From assembly GCF_022376445.1 (NCBI RefSeq), contig NW_025955134.1, positions 17,422 to 81,421 of the forward strand: 64,000 nucleotides of DNA, written 5' to 3'. The notes under the pieces are model-generated. The model had not been told where the DNA came from. It saw only the letters and a list, made by a program, of their open reading frames with translations, and made no database searches. Position numbers and translations under genes: made by a program. The stretch comes from Fomitopsis serialis. Taxonomy: Eukaryota > Basidiomycota > Agaricomycetes > Polyporales > Fomitopsidaceae. Positions 25,418-36,200 of this stretch are shown in pieces. Positions within the stretch are counted from its first letter, which is position 1; the number at the start of each line of letters is the position of its first letter.

Positions 25418-28093
25418 ATGAAGCACATCAGCCTGCACGTCCCGTCCACTCCTTCGCATTCTCCCTCCAAGGCCAAGTCGAAGTCGGTGTCGCCTGCGCC
25501 CGCCGACATTGCGCTGCTGCCTGTTCCCGCTGCGGGGATGCAGGTCAAGCTCAAGGGCGTGCGCGCCTTCGCCCGGCGCCTCCGCGGTACGATCCAGATC
25601 GTCGCCCGATCCAGACATCATCAGTCCCCGGCCCTTGCCGCCCTCGTCCCCGCTCCGCCACCGTCCCCAGCGGCAGCGACGGACCTGTTCGCGTCCTTCG
25701 TCCCTCCCGTCGCCGTCGCCGTCGACCTCGACCTCTCCCCCAAGCACAGCTACGACTCCCTCGCCTCCTCCTCTGCCCCCAGCAGCGGCTGCCGTCCTGC
25801 AGGTCGCTGCCCCTCGTACTCGTTCTCGAGCGCGCCGTCCTCCGTCTTCGCCACCGCGGCAGACCACTCATCCTCGCTCGACGTGTCCCTGAACGCGCAG
25901 AGCATGTCTGGCAGTCAGTCTCTGAGCGCGCAGAGCATCGCGGGCGACGCGTCCTCGTACGCATCTGCGGTGCCGGAGGGTCACTCCGTTGAGCTCTCCG
26001 AGCCCTCGCAAGGCTCTCTCCGCGCTGATGACACGTCCGCCCCTGGGACCTCTGAGTTTCTCGTGGAAGGATCAGAGTCTGAGTCTGAGGAGGACGAAGA
26101 CGAAGAGGTGTCCCAGCAAGCAGATGCTTCCGATGCAGACGCCTCTGCTCTACGTGACGAAGAACGCTCGTCCACGCTAGACGATCCCCAGTTCGGTGCG
26201 TCAGAACATAACAGCAACTCTCAGGACTTGGCAGCAAGTCCAGCCGCGCAGGACTCAGCAGAGACGAACGCACCCGATCCATTCTTCGAGGACGATCCGG
26301 AGGATCCTCCCGCTGCACCCGAGGCACCCCTCGAGCAGCCGGCACAAGAACGCCCACTAGCAGGACTGTCCGTCGACTACACTGCACAGTCACTCGCCGC
26401 CGCAGACGAAGTCACGCTCGCGCAGTCGCCTCCACCATGGCCTGTCGCAGTACCCAACACCGCTGTCGACTTCAATAAGGCCGTCCCACCACCGCCACGA
26501 GCGGACGCTGACGACGACGAAGACGAAGAAGACACGCCCGAACTATACCTTCCCGGGCTCGTCCTCCCCGCAATGTTCCTCCCCATCCCCAACGTAGGCT
26601 CCTTTCGTTTTGATCTCCTCACCTGGTGGCTGCCCGGGCGTCATGTTTACTATCCCTGTACGATTAGACAGACCCATTGACTACGCTGCTGATCAAATTC
26701 ATCTCGCCTGAGAACCGCCCCCACCGCGACCTGAGCGGCAACTGGCAAGGCGCCGACTTCAACATGCTCGTCGTGAGTCTGAGTCGCGCGTGAGCTCTGA
26801 GACCCGGTAGTGACGCGTGAGGGACCCCTACACAGATGACGAACAGCTGGCGGGCAATCGCGAAGATGGCGCGCGACCGCCTCGTCGAGACAGACCCGGA
26901 AGACCTCGACCTGGTCCTCTCAGTGAGTCGCGCCCGCCCGCCCGCCGCTCTGGTGCCCGCTGACCCGTGCGCCCGCCTCGCCCCCGGCAGCTCTGGTACC
27001 TCCGCCTCTCGTGCCTCGCGCGCCTCCGGCTGTTCAACCAGACCGCGGCGGAGTGCACGAACCTGTACGCGGTGCTGAACGGCGTCGAGCCCGCGTCGGC
27101 GCGCGATTGGTTGTTCGAGAAGAAGGTCCCGTTCGAGCTCGAGGTGCTCCACGCGCGGCTGAAGTACTGGACGGGCGACCATATGGGTTACCTGGACGCG
27201 CTCGCGGGTTTGCTCGGGGAGTGCAAGATGCGGGCGCGCGCGGCGGACGCGAAGACCGACTTGATGGGCGCGGGGATGTGGCAGGAGCGCGGGGCACGCG
27301 TCTGCCTCATCATCGCGTCGCAGCTCATTGAGATGAAGGTGTGTATGTTGAGGGCGAGATGCTGTCCCCAATTGCTGACCCTCGCGTGTGACGGGCTATG
27401 GGTAGGACTTCGCAGCTGCTGCGAAGCTGCTCGAGCCGCTGTGCAGGCAGCCTGGCGGGCTCACCTCGCCGCAACTCCAATCCGCGGTCGGACGGATATA
27501 TGTGCAGGGCGGGGACGTCCGCACGGCGACGAAGCACTTCGCGGCGGTGTGGAACGACCCGACTGCCGAGCCGTCGCTGAAGCACATGAACGCCGCCGTG
27601 CTCGCTGCTGCCGACGGGGACTGGCCGAAGGCTATTGAGGAGCTCAGGAAGATGCTGGATGAGGACCCGGAGAATTTCGTTGTGCGTCTTGGCGGGTGCT
27701 GGAGATGATGTTCGTGTGCGCTGACTGGAGCTGAAGGCGATCAACAATCTGTCGGTTGTTTTCCTCAGTCAAGGGAGGATACAGGAGGTGCGCGTACGCG
27801 AATACCCGTGTGAATGCAGCAGACATGACGTGCATCTCACAGGGCATCCGAGTATTGGAGGAAGCTATCAAACTCTCCCCGTCTACAACGCTCGCTGCGG
27901 AACCGCTGCTGTTCAACCTCTGTAAGCCCTCCGTTCAGCCTGTGGCCCACGCGGCTGACGGCGTCATACAGCGACGATGTACGAGCTGCGCTCTGCGGCA
28001 GGAGCGGACAAGAAGCGGAACTTGCTCGTCGAAGTTGCGAAGTGGGCGGGAGACGGTCTGCGCACGACATGCTTGAAGATGCCGAGCAGCTAG
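25418..28093 (+). CDS. TRAPPC12: TRAPPC12-like TPR protein (TRAPP III vesicle-tethering subunit)
   Basis: This is a predicted subunit of a TRAPP tethering complex in ER-Golgi and autophagic traffic. The start MKHISLHVPSTPS at 25418 is chosen; the same frame is open from 25034. The N-terminal 400 residues are disordered and rich in Ser, Ala, Pro and acid (SESESEEDEDEE; DADDDEDEEDTPE). The conserved core begins LPGLVLPAMFLPIPNTDPLT, spliced over intron 26594-26667. Helical TPR-like repeats follow (MTNSWRAIAKMARDRL; LWYLRLSCLARLRLFNQ; VLHARLKYWTGDHMGYLDAL; DFAAAAKLLEPL; IYVQGGDVRTATKHFAAVW; NNLSVVFLSQGRIQEGIRVLEEA). It ends ...GLRTTCLKMPSS. Identification rests on the PAMFLPIPNTDPLT block and repeat order. 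Confidence 0.75.
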
Positions 28094-28775
28094 GTTCTGC
28101 GCGACCATGGACTGATTTATGTATGGTTGTCTGGTATCAATGTAGAGGTGATGTACGCCTCCGTTCTCTGTGCTCGTCGTCCAGTGCGTTCCCGGAAGGA
28201 ATGTATAGGACTCCCACTGCCGCGTCCGCCGTGCGCGAGCTGGCCTCGTTGTCCTGCACAAACTAGTATCTAGTTTCCGACCATGACATGTGTCCTCGTG
28301 AACGATATTGCGGTCTGCCTGCCAGACGTGTATACTTCACGCGTGGAGGCGATGGGGACCCCTTCGCCACCCGGGCGACTCCTCCGAGTCTTCGCTGATG
28401 ACATAGCGTGCGTGGTGAGACAGGTATGCTGTTGCCGTGTTGACGTAGAATGATGCATCTTATGCTTGTGCGAGCATATGGACCTGACAGTCAAACTACC
28501 AAAAGAAATTTCAGAGTGAGTTCTGTCTGTTAGTGTGCATAAATATGATTATGTATGCTTACATGGGCTATATAGGCTCAGGGTCCTATGGATGGTGAGA
28601 GGCTGCATCATAGAATCCTGCTTGCACTAGCATGTCCTAGCCAAGGCAGTGAATGATGAGGTCAGTTGCAGTGTATCTGTTTGAATGGCAGTAATATGAG
28701 GCTCTCTCAAGTCTTATCCACAGACTATCAGAGGCATTCTATCATGAACTGCATGATAGATAACAGAAGCCACAT
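28094..28775. other. Intergenic region where GC falls
   Basis: Downstream of the TRAPPC12-like gene the base composition changes from GC-rich to AT-rich at about 28500. I see no gene in this stretch. Confidence 0.4.
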
Positions 28776-28780
28776 GTATG

Positions 28781-28966
28781 TGTGAGAACAAGCGGAATGG
28801 CGGTCGACGAGTGCGAGTGTTCCGGGCGCGGACGATGCCCGAAGGGCAATCACGTGAGGTAAATACACAAAAAACAACGGTATATATACCCCCTCCCCCT
28901 CTTATCATCGGCCAGGTACTATCGCGGCCGAGCTTGCGAGCTCGTCCCTGACCGTATGTTCCAACA
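28781..28966 (+). mobile_element. Solo LTR, 186 bp, with 5-bp target-site duplication
   Basis: This segment begins TGTGAGAACA and ends TTCCAACA, so it has the TG..CA ends of an LTR. It is flanked by the same five bases, GTATG, at 28776-28780 and 28967-28971. It carries an internal TATATATACC promoter motif near 28880, followed by a C-rich tract, as LTR promoters do. No internal retrotransposon coding sequence adjoins it, so it is best read as a solo LTR left by recombination. It is GC-rich inside AT-rich DNA. The family is unknown and it is unrelated in sequence to the copia LTR at 31356. Confidence 0.75.
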
Positions 28967-29418
28967 GTATGTGTCACAATGTTAACATAGTATATATGTT
29001 GTACAGGTATCACCACTTTCATCATGGGACTGCTGCAATCAAGAATGGCCAGGTTACATAATGAGAAAGCAAGAGCACTAGTAAATATAAGGGTGGATGA
29101 ACACAATGGAGGAAAACTTATAAAGGTACATATAGGGCTTTGGTCAGGCTGATGTACCATGAGCTAGGGCCATAGATCCACAGATACAAGTTCAAGGCAA
29201 AAATAGGGCATCAAGGAAGCACAAGATGACAAAGTAAGCAAATAAAAATGACAGATCAAGAAAAGCAACAGCAGTGAGTTGAGGATCATGGGCAGGAATG
29301 GCTGAGGATGCATATATGGTGCCCAATCCCTAACATCAGAAACACTTGCATTTGATATGTGATGCACTGTGCACAGGACAGAGGTTACCTGAAAGCCACT
29401 CTGGGTTCTCTGAGATGA

Positions 29419-29653
29419 CAGCTGTTTCCAAAATGATAGGCCCCTCATCAAAAATGCGTACACGGGCGGAGAGCGTCAGATCTTGCCTTTGAGGTGATCC
29501 GCACCATCTGCTGGTCGACCTCAGCCACCCGCCGTAGTCTGGCTCGCCCTCGATGTGCTGGTTATGGGCCAATCTTGATGGGAACTGGGGAACCGACACA
29601 CTCCGCCTGAGTGGTTTTTTTTGATGTGGGGCCTATCGTTTTGGAAACAGCTG
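29419..29653. mobile_element. Foldback/MITE-like element with about 60-bp inverted arms
   Basis: The sequence starting CAGCTGTTTCCAAAATGATA at 29419 returns in reverse complement at the other end, finishing TTTTGGAAACAGCTG at 29653. The first 34 positions of the arms differ at only two sites. Similarity then drops but continues to about 60 bp, including GGCGGAG. The roughly 115-bp loop is GC-rich compared with the AT-rich surroundings and has no ORF of note. This is the form of a miniature inverted-repeat element. I could not find a convincing target-site duplication. Confidence 0.7.
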
Positions 29654-29767
29654 GAATTCTTCTCTTCCATAATACACAACATCAAGCACAAGGACCACAA
29701 TTCCACAAGCTAACCATGGAGCAAAAAGAGGCACCATAGAGGATTTTATAAGTGATTGGTGTTCCCC

Positions 29768-31316
29768 TCACATACATGGAACCTGAAAAATCAGCTCCAC
29801 ATAGAGTTCATGGCAGCTGTGCTGGCTGGTCAACACATGTTGATGGGAGAGTATAGCATTGAACAAAGCAATGTCATGGGCTGTGACAGCATCAATGTCA
29901 GGGACTATCCCTTGTGTCTCAAATTTCAGAAAAATGCTTGTCAGATATGGGCTGTTGAGCTGCAAGAATAGCTCCAGGAGAACCACACAGACCCATGACA
30001 TGCTCAATGATGAGGACTTCATATCAAATGTGAAGAGAAACTTTTCCAGTCTGGTGTTGTTTGCAACTAGTGGAAGTGGTGAGAAAGCAGTCTGTATGTG
30101 CAAATCAGAACAACATTGACACATCAAAATGCATAAGACCCACCTGAAGATGTGCAGGTATCTTACATTCCCAACAAACATATGCCAATCCCATCCCTGC
30201 CTCTTGTAGAATTTTGCTAAGAGCCAGTAGAAATGCAGGGGATGGGGGTTCATTGATATAGACAATCAGACTGCTTAATCTGTTACTTGAGCACCAATCT
30301 GTACATGAGTCCAAAAGTTCAGAAGCAAATGACAGAGATGTTCCCTCAATGGATATGCCATAACCTTCAAATTCACAACCAAATCCATGGGTCTCACCTG
30401 ATGTACATATGTGTTCAAGAGCAGGTAGTGCACATATGTATGATGAAAGCTGTGAGATTGGAAATCCTACTGTCTTGAGGTCACTCTCCAAAAATGTTAG
30501 TGTGGTCACAGCTGTGCACAACAAACTCACCGGCAGGACATCAAGCACATTTGAATAATGGTCATGTAAATCACCAATTGCCAAGAGATCATGGCTTGAT
30601 TGCAAGGCCCCCAAAGAGAGATAAGCCAGCTTTTGGCACATCTTGGCAGGTTGTATATTCTGAGTGGCAGATTTGACCATTACTGAGAGGCTGAGTTTCT
30701 CAAGATTGGGCAGAGGCTTCAATATCTTCCAGAGCTCCCCAGCATGGTCAAAGTAACAGTTAGATAGCTTCAAATCACAAATGGTAGTAAAGTTGGAAAG
30801 GCCCCTGAAAAACTTTGGATGAGGATGTACATTTCTCCAGTCAATGTCATGCATCTCAAGTTTTTTCACATTGGGAAGCAGGTACCCAGGCATCATGATG
30901 CAAAAAGAAAAGGTATGCACATATGGCTGTTTGGAATTTTCCCATAATTCAAGTGTTCCAAATCTTTGACCATACAGTTTATTGTGACCATTCATGAAAA
31001 TATGTGCAAAATCACCTAGGGCTCTTGAGCTTCTCAGTGTCAAATCATTCTTCTTGATGTGCTTCCTTGCAGCATGGAACCAAGCACAACATACAAGACA
31101 GCATTTGGAAAGTTGCACAGGCTCATCCCAGAGATAGTCAGCAATGTGTTGTATGAGCTCCTGTGGGAACACTGGATATGTGTGACTATGCTCATGAATC
31201 ATGATTAGCATGCTCACATGATAGAACAAGTTGGACATGATGAGGAGCATACCTTGCATATCTGGGTGGCTTGAACTTGAAGTACATATATGTACGATAA
31301 TCTGTTGCCCCACCAT
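29768..31316 (-). CDS. F-box protein of the basidiomycete lineage-specific type
   Basis: This is a predicted substrate adaptor of an SCF ubiquitin ligase. The F-box lies near residues 50-90 (VFPQELIQHIADYLWDEPVQ ... CCLVCCAWFHAARKHI). A Leu-rich C-terminal region typical of fungal F-box families follows (LPNVKKLEMHDIDW; LPNLEKLSLSV). Exon 1 (31316-30144) ends at codon 391. Intron 30092-30143 (52 bp, GTGGGT...ATACAG) joins in frame to exon 2 (30091-29768, ending ...LIFQVPCM). The true start may be an internal Met such as MIHEHSHTYPVFP. Codon use is AT-biased, unlike the genes on either side. A copia element sits 39 bp upstream of the ATG in the opposite orientation and may have separated the gene from its promoter. 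Confidence 0.75.
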
Positions 31317-31355
31317 ACCAGGCCATGGATGGTTTGGCAGTGCTCAGACTGCTTA

Positions 31356-31640
31356 TGTTGAACCATATAGGCGCCCACCGGGCTGCCGGGTTCCACGGGC
31401 CGGATCGCACTGCACATGCTAGATCCGCACTTACCGCATAGAGCAAGTCATGCGTGGGAATGGACTATACAGTAGTATTAGTCAGCGTCTCTCAGATGTA
31501 TATAAGACCCACCAGTAGCGTAGCTCTCTCTCCAGTACTTCCACCACCGGAACTACTTGTGTGCCTCAAGCTTAACAGCAACACCTTCAAGCAGGTAAGT
31601 TAGAGCGCGGTCCACTTCGTGTGACCAAGTCTGCTCAACA
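31356..31640 (+). repeat. 5' LTR of the Ty1/copia element (285 bp)
   Basis: The LTR runs TGTTGAACC...GCTCAACA and matches 36963-37247 at 281 of 285 positions. A TATATAAG promoter motif lies near 31498. The 5-bp target-site duplication GCTTA is at 31351-31355. The four differences from the 3' LTR are all CpG transitions. Confidence 0.95.
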
Positions 31641-31657
31641 GGTTATGAGCCCCGGTC
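31641..31657 (+). promoter_or_regulatory. Primer-binding site, half-tRNA iMet type
   Basis: Directly after the 5' LTR comes GGTTATGAGCCCCGGTC. Its first 13 bases are complementary to the anticodon arm of initiator tRNA-Met (GGGGCUCAUAACC, containing the CAU anticodon), not to a tRNA 3' end. Drosophila copia and yeast Ty5 are known to prime from a cleaved half of this tRNA. Confidence 0.7.
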
Positions 31658-31931
31658 GACGCCTGAGTACTGCGCCTTAACGGCTGCGACTCGGTGTGCA
31701 CTGGCTTACCTGCGGCATCGCCCTCACGGGCTTGAAGCCAGGGGGAGACTATGCGCGGAAACGCTGCAGGTCTCAAGCGCGACTCACGTCGCTGCTAAAC
31801 CCCATGAGGACACTGAGTCCATGTGTGTGGACAGCGCCTTTTGGCTGCAGTCCGTTGTGTGACAGAGCGCTGACGACGCCTTCGTCAAGCAGCTCTTCAA
31901 TGTTTCCCCCGTTCAACACAACTCTCACACA

Positions 31932-33218
31932 ATGTCCAACGCTCTCCTCAACATGGTCCCTGTCCTGGACGGCTCCAACTACGCCAAGTGGTCGGAGGCC
32001 ATGAAGTCCTACCTCCAGAGCCAGGAAGTCTGGTTCATGATTGGACAGACTCTCGGTGAGCGCCCGACACTCGAGGAGGGCGGCAGGAACCGTCAGGAGG
32101 TCTTTGCATGGACCCAGGCGGACGAGAAGGCGCAAGGCATGATACGCCTGCGCCTCAGTCCTTCGGTCGTTCAAATCGTCAAAGACAACGACTCGGCGAA
32201 GGATCTCTGGGACATGCTGTTGACAATGTACAGCAAGCAGAACGCTGCAAACCTCTACGCGTCCTTCAGGACTGCGACGACTGTGCGCGTTCCTGCTGAC
32301 CAGCACCCCGCTCCTTTCCTCGCCAAGATCATCGACGCTTGCGAGAAGCTCGAAGACAACGATCTCAAGCTCCCCGACGCGCTTCTGGCCATGATGGCCC
32401 TGAATGCTTTACCGTCGCGGTATGACAACATCGTGCAGGTCATGCTGCAAACGACGAACGTCAAGAAGCTCAAGATCTCGATGTCCGGCACACCGCCAAT
32501 CTCGCCTTTGAGCAAGGCTCGGGCAAGAAGGCGTCTTCTTCGCACGACGCGAAGAAGATCTCGGCCGTCAAGCGAAAGCAAGGCGAGCCGAGCTTCCAGC
32601 AGCAGCAGCAGCGCCATGACGGCGGCAGCGGCAGCGGCGAGAAGGCCGACAAGGGCAAGGGCAAGCAGCGCGGTAAACGCAGCGGCAAGAAGACCCGTGC
32701 CCAGAAGGACGGCGGCGGCCACAGCAACGGCCACGACCACGCTCACATCGCCTCGCAGGCGTCTGTGGCTGGTCCCTCTACGTCCCACGTCATGGACATC
32801 GCGCCTTCGGGCAGCATAGTCCGCACCGTCGAAACGTGTGCGCCTGTGCAGAAGCGCCCTATGCGCAACTGCCAGCGATGGCTGCAACGCGCCCTCAAGT
32901 TGGCCGAAGAGGTCGACGTGTCTCCTACGGTTGAGCGCCTCAAAACGCTCACTCAAGTTGTCGACAACTCCGCACAGATCGAGGACTACCTCTCTGACAC
33001 GGAGTCGCGTGCATCCAAGCGCGCTCGTCTCTCCGACGACGACAACGACATGGCCGAGAGGATCGACGAGGTGAATGCGGGTTACAACTCGTACGACGAC
33101 GGCACCTGGGCCGAGACCCAGGAACCCCTTAACTGGGGGTCGGACGACGAGGACGTCGGCGAGAACGTCGACGAAGACATCGCGATGGCCGCGGCCTTGA
33201 TCTGGACGAGGACGCCAG
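31932..33218 (+). CDS. Copia gag (exon 1 of gag-pol)
   Basis: This encodes the nucleocapsid protein that packages element RNA in virus-like particles. The start MSNALLNMVPVLDGSNYAKW is the conserved copia gag opening (DUF4219/UBN2-like). A helical region follows (DLWDMLLTMYSKQNAANLYA; LPDALLAMMALNALPSRYD). The frame then shifts by one lost base near 32480 within KISDVRHT. After that comes a basic Lys/Gly-rich segment (KADKGKGKQRGKRSGKKTRA) and an acidic tail ending DEDIAMAAALIWTRTP. There is no classical CCHC zinc knuckle here. Without splicing the frame reads into the intron and stops at a TAG at 33311-33313. With splicing of 33219-33274 it continues into pol. Confidence 0.8.
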
Positions 33219-33274
33219 GTCAGTACCCTCATCTTCATATTCCCAGCGACACACTAACAATGCGCTACCCACAG
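33219..33274 (+). other. 56-bp intron between copia gag and pol
   Basis: The donor is CCAG|GTCAGT, the branch-point motif CTAAC is at 33254-33258 and the acceptor is CCCACAG|CC. The length and signals match host introns in the window. The exon ends on the first base of a codon (33218) and the next exon starts on the second (33275). Removal therefore fuses the gag frame exactly to the pol frame. Its length is not a multiple of three, so retention shifts frame and leads to the stop at 33311. Confidence 0.7.
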
Positions 33275-36200
33275 CCGCATGTAGTGTACCATCTATGTCG
33301 CGTAGCAAACTAGATCACAGTAGTTTGCTACATAAATATATACATTGTCGTCACGCGCGAGAATTTGCTGCGTGTTCAAAATGTAAGGGAAAATGTAAGA
33401 TTGAGGACGTCATAGAGGGTGGCAATGAAGCCTACCCTGACGGAGACCCAACTTGGATGTTGGACTCTGGTGCTTCAATGCACTTTACCAACCGGATGAG
33501 TGACTTCGCTGAAGTTGAGGATCTCAGCGAACCCATCCTGGTGCAGACTGCGAATGGCACGGCCCGCTGCACGAAGCGCGGGACCGTCTTCATCAATTTC
33601 CTAGGTGGAGACGGTGAGATGATTACAACTCGTCTACACCCCGTCTATTATTTCCAAGGTCTGCATCAACGGTTGTTGTCCATGGGGACTTTCCTCAAAG
33701 AAGGCATGACTGTGCGCGGTGGTTCGCAGCACATCGACCTCTATGAGCCGGGATCGCGGGATCCACTATACGTGTTTAAACCGCTGAACCCAGGTGGCTC
33801 TATTTTTGGGATTTATGCTGCAGCTTCTGGGGAAGATGCGCAAAGTATCCACAATACGGTCTACACTGTAGACTATGAAACTATGCACCGCCGTTTTGGG
33901 CATCCCTCAAAGGATGTTCTTCGGAAGGCTGAAAAACACACCGATGGTTTCCCTCTCAGGGTTGAGTTCCCTACGGAGGATCCTGTGTGCCCTGGATGTG
34001 CAGAAGGGAAAATGCCAAACAAGGCTTTCCCGCCATCCACAAAGCGAGCGACAGAGCCCTTCGAGCTCATTCACAGTGATGTGAAGTCGTTTCCGCTTGA
34101 CTCCTACCATAAGTACAGGTACTACATACTGTACTATGATGACTACACGTCCCACGCCTGGACCGTGAATCTGCGCACCAAAAGTGCTGCGATCTCGTCT
34201 ACGCGGCAATTCCTCGCCACGGTTAAAACCCAATATGGCAAGGAAGTTAAAGGATGGATGTCGGATGCTGGGGGAGAATACAAGTCTGATGCGTTTGACA
34301 AGATGCTGAAAGACGAGGGCATCAAGATCTTGCAAAGCTCGCCGCACACTCCTCAGGAGAATGGCAGAGCTGAGCTACTCAACAGGACGATAATGGACAA
34401 AGCTCAGGCTATGCGCCTTGAAGCGTGTCTACCTGAATCCTGGTGGGAATTTGCGGTGAACCACGCTGTCCATGTGTACAACAGGACACCATCTCGTCGC
34501 CTCAAATGGCTGACACCATATGAGATGTTGAACGGCGAGGCTCCCGCCATTAGGCACCTACGAGTATTCGGGTGCGGCGCATACGTCTTTATCCCCAAGG
34601 ACGTGCACAAGAACACTCTGTCTAGAAAGTCAGAGTTAATGACATACCTCGGTGTCGCCCCCGGAGGTCACGGTGACTTGTTCATGCGTGCACCAAATAA
34701 TGTGCTCTACACGTCGTCACATGCGTTGTTCGACGAGAGTATGTTCCCCAAATGCCCCAGCATGAAGCGGCGGGGTAATACTAGGCTGCAAAGCGCGCCA
34801 AAACATGACCACAAAGCGGGTCACCAACCCACTTCTCAGGAGGATTCAGACGATGAGGATATCTCTCGTCCCTACCACCTTCCAAAGGGAACGGACGATG
34901 AGCGTGACGATGCTCAGGAGCAGCCAAAGGCGCCCAGTCCAGTTCCGCCGCCACAACCTTTGGGAATTCCTGCGCCTCAAGGGCAGCGGAAATCAGGTCG
35001 TCAGCGGAAGCATGTAACTCGCCCAGGGAACGTCTACGGAGAAAATCGCAATCCCGTAGACCAGTACAAAGAGATTGAAAAGAAGGGGCAGTGGAAAAAG
35101 ATTGTCAGAGAAGGGTCGGGTAGCGCCCGCCCTAACCCTCAATCAGGGTCGCAGCAACAGGTTCCCGGACCTAGCGCGCCAGAACCACAGCCAGACCAAC
35201 CTTCTGGATCTGCCTCGGGCTCAGACGAAGAAGTCGAGGAGTTACTCATGGCACGACTATGCCGGGAAGGGGGAGTAGGAATGGTCAACATGCTGCTTTC
35301 ATGCGCAATACCATCTGTTGAACATGATTCTCCAGCGTCCAATCCACGTGAATGGACATACCGCGATATTCTCAAGCTACCCAAAGAGGAGCAAGAGAAG
35401 TGGAGACTAGCGTGTCGTGAGGAGTTAGAGGCTCTACGCAAACGCAATGTCTATGAGTTGGTAGACCGTCCTAAAGGACGTAGGGTTACCAAAAACCGCT
35501 GGGTCTTCGACGTCAAAACTGACGGTCGTAAAAAGGCTAGACTAGTCGCAAAAGGCTACTCCCAGATTGAAGGCCTTGACTATGATCAGGTCTTCTCTCC
35601 CGTCGTACACTTTGAGACCGTGCGCCTAATACTCGCGCTAGCTGCGCTCGAGGGCATGCACATCTCCGGACTCGATGTCCGTAATGCGTACCTCTATGGT
35701 AAACTCGACGAGGAGATTTACATGGAGCAGCCTGACGGCTTTAAAGTCCCAGGCCAAGAGCACAGAGTCCTCCGGCTACTGCGTGCTCTCTATGGACTTA
35801 AACAGGCGGGCTTGCGTGGTGGCGCACCCCCAATGAGTCCCTCAAGGAACTTGGCTGTGTACGCCTTGTATCCGATGCCGGAATATTCATCTACAAGACA
35901 AAAGATGGGAGGTTCGTCCTCATCATCGTCTATGTGGATGATGCCCTTTTCTGCGGAAAAGACAAGGCCCTAGTGGCCGCTCTAAAGAACCGCTTCATGA
36001 AGAAGTGGGAGTGTCGCGACCTTGGCGACGTCAAGGAGTTCCTGCGAATGAGCATTACTCGGAAAGGCGACGAGATTCATCTCGACCAAACTGCCTACCT
36101 TGAGAAGGTGCTTGAGCGCTGTGGCATGCAGAATGCTAAATCTGCGCCTACTCCACTCCCTGCGGGCTACAAACCTGAGCCTTACACCGGCACGGTTGAC

